A stretch of 7,129 nucleotides of DNA from CAYJOG01 sp964371695 [NCBI: uncultured bacterium] (GTDB lineage: Bacteria; CAYJOG01): contig CAYJOG010000141.1 of the NCBI GenBank assembly GCA_964371695.1, forward strand, positions 1-7,129, given 5' to 3'. This document shows positions 1 to 4,718 of this stretch, piece after piece (position 1 is the first letter of the stretch; the number at the start of each line of letters is the position of its first letter). A program made the position numbers and the translations under genes. The notes under the pieces were generated by a model, which had not been told where the DNA came from, did no database searches, and saw only the letters and a list, made by a program, of their open reading frames with translations.

Positions 1-345
1 TTTGAGCACTTCCTCGGCGGTTTCCAGCGTCATGTCGCCAAACACGTGGGGATGACGGTGAATCATCTTGTGCTCCACCCGTTCGATGAAATCCGCTGCC
101 GACAGGCCCATCTCTTTTTGCGCCAGCGCCGCCAGAAAGGCCCACACCCAGATCACGTCTCCCATTTCCTCCACAATCGCCTCCAGGTCGCCCGACTGAA
201 GGGCTTCCATTGCCTCTTGTGTTTCCAGCGGCAGATATTTCAGGCTGCTGGCCAGGGTCTGCTGCTGGTCCCACGGGCAGCCCTGGGGCCCCTGCAGGCG
301 CTCCACCAGAGCCATCAATCCTTCCAGTGTGCCGGTGGGTTTCAT
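1..345 (-). CDS. mazG: MazG-like nucleoside triphosphate pyrophosphohydrolase, N-terminal part (3' end beyond window)
   Basis: Members of this all-alpha family hydrolyse (d)NTPs to NMP and pyrophosphate in the cytoplasm and are thought to clean up aberrant nucleotides. The 115 residues present show the family layout: a leading GCPWD-QQQT block (residues 22-30), the metal-binding pair E41-x-x-E44 and E60-x-x-D63, and the RHPHVFGD signature (97-104). The first Glu of the usual EExxE is Leu here (L40), but the four Mg-ligand positions of ExxE...ExxD are kept, so the enzyme should be active (inference). The ATG at 345-343 overlaps the stop of the upstream lipoprotein gene as ATGA, which implies translational coupling. 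An AAGGA lies about 15 bases upstream, too far to be ideal. The reading frame is open to position 1, so the C-terminal portion is outside the window. Whether this is a one-domain or two-domain MazG cannot be seen. Confidence 0.92.
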   Translation of the reverse strand, partial: MKPTGTLEGLMALVERLQGPQGCPWDQQQTLASSLKYLPLETQEAMEALQSGDLEAIVEEMGDVIWVWAFLAALAQKEMGLSAADFIERVEHKMIHRHPHVFGDMTLETAEEVLK

Positions 346-1244
346 GACTTTCTGTTTTTTTCCTTCCCGGCTTTGGGTTCAGGCGGGTCAAATTTTTCGT
401 GGGCGCGCTGGTTGATGTGTTGTGTGCCCACCGTTTCGCGCAGGTAGCGGTCAAACGACGCCTCGCTGCTGAACACCCTTGGCCGCACCACCACCGCCCC
501 GCCAGAAATATCCCTGGGGGAAACACCCGCCAGCACCTCTTTGGGCAGTTTTTCTTTGGCCACGCGCACCGCGCCGTCATCCACCCGCGCCGGTGCGGCG
601 GGGGCGGGCGTTTCGGTCTGCACCGCCGTGGTGACATTGGGGGTGAAGCCACCCTTGGGGGCGGTCTGGCTGAACGTGGCGTTTTTGCTCAAATCCGGCC
701 CGGTGGCGATGGCGGGCAGTTCGCCCTGCAAAAGCGCCCGCAGCATGGCCGGTGTGTATTTCTTTCTGGCTTCGGCCACGGCGGCGCCAATCTCCGCCTC
801 GCTCAGCAAATCCGGGTGCCGCCGCCAGAACGCCTGCGCCATGGCCTCGTACTGCAACGCCTCGGCCACCTGCTGGCGGGCCAGATCAAACGTGGGCCGA
901 AACACCGACAGACGGGCATGAATCCGCACCCGCTCTTTGAACCATTCTGGGTCCACCTTTGTTTCGCCGATGGACAACACCCAGAAGCGGGGGTCCTGCT
1001 GGTTGATCTCGCCCGGCAGCGGCAACACCCCCCCCGGCCTGGAACGCCCCGGCGTGGTGACGGCGCGGGGGGTTCCCAGACGCACCGGATGGTCCTTCAA
1101 CCAGTCCGCCACAAAACCCCGCCACTCACTCTGGAGGGCCTCGGCCTGTTTGGCGGCGGGGGGGGCGCTTGTTTTTTGACCACTGCGGCAGCCGACCAGG
1201 CTCAGCAGCAGACCAAGGGTAAACCACCTGGCCGCCGTGGCCAG
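342..1244 (-). CDS. Putative lipoprotein of unknown function (start codon unresolved)
   Basis: I do not recognise a family. The protein opens with a lipoprotein signal: a short basic stretch (AARW), a hydrophobic core FTLGLLLSLV and the lipobox LVGC, so Cys19 (counting from the codon at 1244) would be lipidated and anchored in a membrane. The mature part is about 282 residues: a Pro/Arg/Gly-rich segment, an alpha-helical, charged middle (roughly 95-175, beginning IGETKVDPEWFKERV), an Ala/Pro/Thr linker (about 195-220), and a very basic tail ending KEKNRKS. The IGE...V...F segment faintly recalls the N-terminal part of SurA-type chaperones, but no PPIase domain is visible and I give this little weight. 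The start is a problem. The signal peptide fits best with the CTG at 1244-1242, directly beside an inverted repeat. In-frame standard starts exist only inside the palindrome cluster (TTG 1325, GTG 1346, TTG 1421) and would add 27-59 implausible residues. The TTG at 1421 overlaps the permease stop as TTGA. The 3' end overlaps mazG by 4 bases. Confidence 0.7.
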   Translation of the reverse strand: MATAARWFTLGLLLSLVGCRSGQKTSAPPAAKQAEALQSEWRGFVADWLKDHPVRLGTPRAVTTPGRSRPGGVLPLPGEINQQDPRFWVLSIGETKVDPEWFKERVRIHARLSVFRPTFDLARQQVAEALQYEAMAQAFWRRHPDLLSEAEIGAAVAEARKKYTPAMLRALLQGELPAIATGPDLSKNATFSQTAPKGGFTPNVTTAVQTETPAPAAPARVDDGAVRVAKEKLPKEVLAGVSPRDISGGAVVVRPRVFSSEASFDRYLRETVGTQHINQRAHEKFDPPEPKAGKEKNRKS

Positions 1245-1299
1245 AGAGCCTGTTTCTAAATTGTGCCATGTGAAACATGGCGGAATAGAAACAGGCTCT
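1245..1299. repeat. 55-base nested inverted repeat, MITE/REP-like
   Basis: Perfect 14-base arms (AGAGCCTGTTTCTA at 1245-1258 and its complement at 1286-1299) enclose a second hairpin with 6-base arms GCCATG/CATGGC (1265-1270, 1276-1281) and loop TGAAA. Two stems are separated by small internal loops (6 and 4 bases). A compact element with terminal inverted repeats is typical of miniature transposable or REP-type elements. I see no target-site duplication (flanks GGCCAG and TGCGGG differ). The left arm overlaps the most plausible 5' boundary of the lipoprotein gene. Confidence 0.75.
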
Positions 1300-1300
1300 T

Positions 1301-1320
1301 GCGGGCCATGGATGGCCCGC
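1301..1320. repeat. Perfect palindrome, 9-base arms
   Basis: GCGGGCCAT at 1301-1309 pairs perfectly with ATGGCCCGC at 1312-1320 around a 2-base GG centre. It sits one base from the end of the nested repeat at 1245-1299. As RNA the tight centre would force the closing pairs open into a larger loop. No T-run follows on either strand. Confidence 0.75.
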
Positions 1321-1332
1321 CCCAAAAGCCGA

Positions 1333-1347
1333 AGTGTTGGAAACACT
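1333..1347. repeat. Short inverted repeat with GGA loop
   Basis: AGTGTT and AACACT (6-base arms) flank the loop GGA. Alone it would be unremarkable; it is listed because it belongs to the palindrome cluster and shares the GGA loop (plus strand) with the much stronger hairpin at 1391-1423. Confidence 0.5.
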
Positions 1348-1358
1348 GAGGTTTTTGC

Positions 1359-1388
1359 CCGCCGAGGGGGCTTTGCCCCCGCTGGCGG
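1359..1388. repeat. GC-rich hairpin with interrupted stem
   Basis: Outer arms CCGCC (1359-1363) and GGCGG (1384-1388) and inner arms GGGGGC (1366-1371) and GCCCCC (1375-1380) form an 11-pair stem with a small internal loop and a TTT loop. On the minus strand it is followed by GGGCAAAAACC, not by T's, so it is not a standard terminator for the operon. On the plus strand a TTTTT tract precedes rather than follows it. Confidence 0.65.
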
Positions 1389-1390
1389 TG

Positions 1391-1423
1391 AGTTGATAAA
1401 GTCCAGGATGGACTTTATCAACT
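1391..1423. repeat. Perfect 15-base inverted repeat containing the permease stop codon
   Basis: Arms 1391-1405 and 1409-1423 are perfect complements (core TTGATAAAGTCCA) around the loop GGA. The permease TGA at 1420-1418 lies in the 5' arm of the mRNA hairpin, so the last codons of the gene are part of the stem. On the minus strand it is followed by CACCGCC, so no intrinsic terminator. On the plus strand GGTTTTATGG follows, at best a weak terminator in a direction with no gene. A role in protecting or processing the permease mRNA 3' end is possible (inference). Confidence 0.8.
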
Positions 1424-4400
1424 GGTTTTATGGCAAGTTTTTGACCCGAACAGCCAGAAAAGAGCCGGTGTCACCATCTGGTCCATCAGTGTGCTGGTGA
1501 ACAAACCGCCGAAAATCACCACGGCGATGGGGTGCAGCAACTCGCGCCCCGGCTGGCCCGCCCCCCGCACCAGGGGCAACAGCGCCAACATGGCCGTGAG
1601 TGCTGTCATCAACACCGGCGCAAGGCGCTCCTGCGTGCCCCTGAAAATCATGCCCCGCGAAAAGCTCTCCCCCTCCTGCGCCACCAGATGCAGGTAATGG
1701 GACACCATCATGATGCCGTTGCGGCTGGCGATGCCGCACAGGGTGATGAACCCGATGAGCGTGGCCACGCTCAGCGGCAGGCGCAGCAGCACCACCGCCA
1801 GCACACCTCCCACCATGGCCAGGGGAATGTTCACCATCACCATCAGCGCCAGACGCGCCCAGCCAAAGTGCAGCCACAGCACCACAAAAATACCCAACAG
1901 GCTCAGCGCCCCCAGCAACAACATGGTGCGGGCAGCGCTCTGCTGGGCCTGAAACTGGCCTCCCAGTTCAAACCGCACCCCCTGGGGGCTGATTTTCGCC
2001 ACAATCGCCAGACGCACCTCGTCCACCACGGCCCCCAGGTCGCGCCCCTGCACGTTGGCCATCACCACCATGCGGCGCTCACCGTTTTCGTGAACAATCT
2101 GGTTGGGCCCGCTGGTGGTTTCCACACGGGCCAACTGCTCCACGGGCAGTTGACCACCGCCGGGCAATGGCACCGGAAAGCTGGCCAGACCCGCCTCTGG
2201 CGAGGTCCCCTGCTGCGGGGCCTTCACCACAATGGCCGTGGTTTTGCGTCCCTCCAGCCAGTTCCCCACCGGGTGTCCCCCGGCGTAGATTTCCAAAAGC
2301 GTGTTCAGTTCCCCCACCTGGATGCCGTGGCGGGCCGCTGCGTCACGATTGGCGGTCACCCGCACCTGGGGGGTGAGCACCTGTTTTTCCACGGCGAGGT
2401 CCACCACCCCCGGCACCGCAGCCAGCACCCGGCGCACTTCTTCGGCCTTTTGGCGCAACACGCCCAGGTCCTGGCCAATCACCTTCACCGCCAACTGGGC
2501 GCGCACACCGCTCAGCAGGTGATCCAGACGGTGGCTGATGGGCTGGCCCACGTTCACCACCACGCCGGGGATATCCGACAGCACCGTGCGGATGTGGGCC
2601 AGGATTTCCTCTTTGCTGCGGCGCGAGGGCCGCAGGTCCACGTCTATTTCGCTGGAATGCACGCCTTCGGCGTGGTCGTCGTTTTCGGCCCTGCCGGTGC
2701 GCCTGCCGGTGGACTTCACCTCTGGCACCCCCAGCAGGCGTTTTTCGGCCAGCGTGCCCAGGCGGTTGCTGGCGGCCAGTGAAATGCCCGGCTGGGCCAC
2801 CAGATTGATGGTGAGCGTGCCCTCGTTGAAGGGCGGCAAAAACTCGCGGCCCACAAAGGGCAGGGCTGAGGCGCTGAGGACAAACACCAGCCCCGCCAGC
2901 AGCAGCACCTTCCACGGGTGCGACAACGACAGGTTCACAAACCAACCGTTGACCGTTTTGATGCCCCGCAGCACAAAACCATCCTCATGCCCCCCCCCGG
3001 CGGCGCCTTGGGTGCGGGCCAGTAAAAACGAACACAGGGCGGGCGTGAGCGTGAGCGACACCAGCAAAGACGCCCCCAGGGCCACCAGATAACTCACCCC
3101 CAGGGGCTGGAACAGACGCCCCTCCACACCCGACAGGAAAAACAACGGCAAAAACACCAGTCCCACAATCACCGTGGCGTAAACAATGGAATTGCGCACC
3201 TCCTGCGACGCCTCGGCCACCACCCGCAGCACCGGCAGCGGATCGGGCCGGGCGGCGTTCTGCCGCAGGCGGCGATAGACGTTTTCCACGTCCACCACCG
3301 CGTCATCCACCAGTTCGCCGATGGCCACCGCCAGGCCCCCCAGCGTCATGGTGTTCAGGCTCAGGCCAAAGGCCGACAGCACCAGCAGGGTGGTGACAAA
3401 ACTCAGGGGGATGGCCGTGAGCGTGATGGCCGTGGTGCGCCAGTTCATGAGGAACATGAGCAGCACCACCAGCACCATCAGGGAGCCATCCCGCAGGGCT
3501 TCCTTCACGTTTTCAACGGCGCGGTCTATGAAATCCGCCTGCTTGAACAAAAGGTTGAAGCGCACGCCCCCCGGCATCTGGTTCCTGATTTCCGTCTTGA
3601 GCAGGCGCTCTATTTTGTGTGTGAGTTCGAGGGTGCTCTGGCCGGGCTGTTTCTGCACGCTCAGAATCACCGCCGGTCGGCCGTTCACCGAGGCGTCTCC
3701 CCGCTTGGGCGTCACCCCCATGGTCACGTCCGCCACTTCGCCCAGCAGCACGGGCCGCCCCCCCGGCGCGCCCACCACGGCGTTTTCCAGATCCTGTAGC
3801 GAGGTCATGCGCCCCACGTGGCGCACCACTTTTTCCTGGTCTCCCTCTGCCCAGAAATTCCCGCTGGTGTTCAGGTTGGCCCACTGCACCGCCTCCGTCA
3901 CGTCCTGCGCCGAAAGACCCGACAACATCAGCGACTGGGGCCGCAGCAGCACCTGCGCCTGGGGCAGGTCGCCCCCCATCACCGTCACCTGCGACACACC
4001 CTTCACGCCCAGCAGACGGGGCCGCACTGTCCACTCCGCCAGTGTGCGCAAGTCGGCCCGGCTCACCGAGGGCTTGGTGGCGCTCAGACCCACCAGCAGG
4101 ATTTCACCCATGATGGAACTCACCGGCCCCATCACCGTGCTGACGCCTTCGGGCAATCGCCCGTCCACGGCCTGAAGCCGCTCGGTGACGGTGCGCCGGG
4201 CCTCTGCCACGGGCACCGCCCAGTCAAACTCCACCCACACCAGCGACAGACCCAGCGTGGAGGTGCTGCGCACCCGCTCCACCCCCAGGGCACCCCCCAT
4301 GGCCTGCTCCAGAGGCAGGCTTACCAGTTGCTCCACTTCTTCGGGCGAAAGCCCCTCGGCCTCGCTGAACAACGTCACCGTGGGCCGGTTCAGATCGGGG

Positions 4401-4516
4401 AACACATCCACCGGCAGTTGCGCCCCCACCCACACGCCATACACCATCAGCAGGGCGCAGAAGAACGTCACCGCCACACGGTTTTTCAGTGAGAATTCAA
4501 TGATTCGGTTCAGCAT
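1418..4516 (-). CDS. HME-family RND heavy-metal efflux permease (CzcA/CusA-type)
   Basis: Inner-membrane proton/cation antiporter of a tripartite pump, expected as a trimer that passes periplasmic substrate to the MFP/outer-membrane channel. The 1032 residues match the family's usual 1020-1070 length and show its full plan: TM1 (about 12-30), a first large periplasmic domain (31-340), TM2-6 (345-497), TM7 (about 534-554), a second periplasmic domain (555-860), and TM8-12 (863-1015). Family motifs include PVDVFPDLNRPTV (35-47), SPEEVEQLVSLPLE (57-70), and the TM4 motif GELVDDAVVDVEN (400-412), whose D404 aligns with the essential D405 of CusA. The positions of the CusA Met triad (573/623/672) align, from memory, with N571, S621 and H666; CusA E939 and K984 align with R932 and A972. 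The site thus looks more CzcA-like than Cu/Ag-specific. The start ATG at 4516 is fixed by AAAGGA six bases upstream and by the MLNRIIEFSLKN start typical of the family. The longer open frame to 4996 runs through homopolymers and is not real. The C-terminal tail KTCHKTS is encoded up to the hairpin holding the stop. Confidence 0.95.
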   Translation of the reverse strand: MLNRIIEFSLKNRVAVTFFCALLMVYGVWVGAQLPVDVFPDLNRPTVTLFSEAEGLSPEEVEQLVSLPLEQAMGGALGVERVRSTSTLGLSLVWVEFDWAVPVAEARRTVTERLQAVDGRLPEGVSTVMGPVSSIMGEILLVGLSATKPSVSRADLRTLAEWTVRPRLLGVKGVSQVTVMGGDLPQAQVLLRPQSLMLSGLSAQDVTEAVQWANLNTSGNFWAEGDQEKVVRHVGRMTSLQDLENAVVGAPGGRPVLLGEVADVTMGVTPKRGDASVNGRPAVILSVQKQPGQSTLELTHKIERLLKTEIRNQMPGGVRFNLLFKQADFIDRAVENVKEALRDGSLMVLVVLLMFLMNWRTTAITLTAIPLSFVTTLLVLSAFGLSLNTMTLGGLAVAIGELVDDAVVDVENVYRRLRQNAARPDPLPVLRVVAEASQEVRNSIVYATVIVGLVFLPLFFLSGVEGRLFQPLGVSYLVALGASLLVSLTLTPALCSFLLARTQGAAGGGHEDGFVLRGIKTVNGWFVNLSLSHPWKVLLLAGLVFVLSASALPFVGREFLPPFNEGTLTINLVAQPGISLAASNRLGTLAEKRLLGVPEVKSTGRRTGRAENDDHAEGVHSSEIDVDLRPSRRSKEEILAHIRTVLSDIPGVVVNVGQPISHRLDHLLSGVRAQLAVKVIGQDLGVLRQKAEEVRRVLAAVPGVVDLAVEKQVLTPQVRVTANRDAAARHGIQVGELNTLLEIYAGGHPVGNWLEGRKTTAIVVKAPQQGTSPEAGLASFPVPLPGGGQLPVEQLARVETTSGPNQIVHENGERRMVVMANVQGRDLGAVVDEVRLAIVAKISPQGVRFELGGQFQAQQSAARTMLLLGALSLLGIFVVLWLHFGWARLALMVMVNIPLAMVGGVLAVVLLRLPLSVATLIGFITLCGIASRNGIMMVSHYLHLVAQEGESFSRGMIFRGTQERLAPVLMTALTAMLALLPLVRGAGQPGRELLHPIAVVIFGGLFTSTLMDQMVTPALFWLFGSKTCHKTS

Positions 4517-4522
4517 GGTGAG

Positions 4523-4528
4523 TCCTTT
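4523..4528 (-). promoter_or_regulatory. Ribosome binding site of the RND permease gene
   Basis: AAAAGGA on the minus strand (TCCTTTT on the plus strand), with six bases before the ATG at 4516. It is the clearest Shine-Dalgarno sequence in the window and selects this start over any upstream in-frame codon. Unlike its neighbours this gene is not coupled by overlap, so it needs its own initiation signal. Confidence 0.75.
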
Positions 4529-4623
4529 TTTGTCGCTGTCCGCCAAACAGGGGCAGCGGCTTTGTCTTGGAAAGATTTCAAAAACTCGGATGTGAAATGA
4601 GATTTGTTTGTTGATCTGATGGC

Positions 4624-4714
4624 GGGGGGGGGGGCCCCCCCCCCCCCAAAAAAAAAATTGAGAGTGTAAATTGGGGGGGGGGGGGCCGCCCCCCCCCCCC
4701 CAAAACAAAAAACC
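4624..4714. repeat. Twin homopolymer palindromes (poly-G/poly-C) in the MFP-permease gap
   Basis: On the plus strand: G11 (4624-4634), C13 (4635-4647), A10 (4648-4657), a 15-base unique spacer, G13 (4673-4685), CCG, C13 (4689-4701), then AAAACAAAAAACC. Read along the mRNA this is two near-copies, about 54 bases apart, of a T-tract, G13 and C11-13 block. Each can fold as an extreme G/C hairpin, and C13 of one can pair with G13 of the other. The stems are not directly followed by U-tracts on the mRNA (the U10 comes 15 bases after the first stem), so no clean terminator. Runs of this length are hard to sequence; poly-G is also a known artefact of two-colour sequencing, so the exact lengths, and perhaps the whole block, are doubtful. 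The remainder of the gap (4529-4620) shows no gene or clear promoter. Confidence 0.7.
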
Positions 4715-4718
4715 TTTT

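Larger units (their letters stand above)
1245..1423. repeat. Cluster of five tandem palindromes between permease and lipoprotein genes
   Basis: Five inverted repeats lie end to end: 1245-1299, 1301-1320, 1333-1347, 1359-1388 and 1391-1423. Gaps between them are only 1 to 12 bases. The cluster begins inside the permease stop codon and ends at the lipoprotein signal-peptide codons. None of the hairpins is followed by a convincing T-run on the coding (minus) strand, so this does not look like a set of intrinsic terminators. It could be a composite of REP/MITE-type insertions, or a structured segment of the polycistronic mRNA that sets stability or differential expression. The minus-strand frame through it happens to be open. 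The sequence shows the palindromes directly; the function is inference. Confidence 0.85.

Noticed and set aside
399-1259. Long plus-strand reading frame opposite the lipoprotein gene
   Set aside because: Composition is His/Arg/Gly/Pro-rich with no recognisable domain; it is the antisense shadow of a GC-rich minus-strand gene whose protein has a lipobox and ends in the mazG overlap.
1239-1305. Target-site duplication flanking the 55-base element
   Set aside because: The flanking bases GGCCAG and TGCGGG do not match, so transposition cannot be shown from this copy.
1245-1423. CRISPR array or attC/integron recombination site
   Set aside because: The palindromes differ from one another in sequence and length, and there are no repeated units with regular spacers; no integrase or cas gene is in view.
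1532-2782. 416-codon plus-strand frame inside the permease gene
   Set aside because: The His/Gln-rich translation (many HH, QQ, HQ pairs) is the expected reverse reading of a high-GC coding sequence, and the permease on the other strand is certain.
2991-2998. C8 run in the permease gene as a phase-variation site
   Set aside because: It encodes a glycine run in the loop before TM7 (GGGHEDG) and the frame is intact; eight bases alone is weak evidence for programmed slippage.
3321-4492. Two plus-strand frames opposite the permease N-terminal half
   Set aside because: Low-complexity Ser/Thr/Arg- or His/Gln-rich shadows without start signals or domains.
4624-4714. Intrinsic terminator between MFP and permease
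   Set aside because: The strong stems are not followed directly by a U-tract on the coding strand; the U10 comes 15 bases after the first stem and just before the second. Termination here would also cut off the permease.
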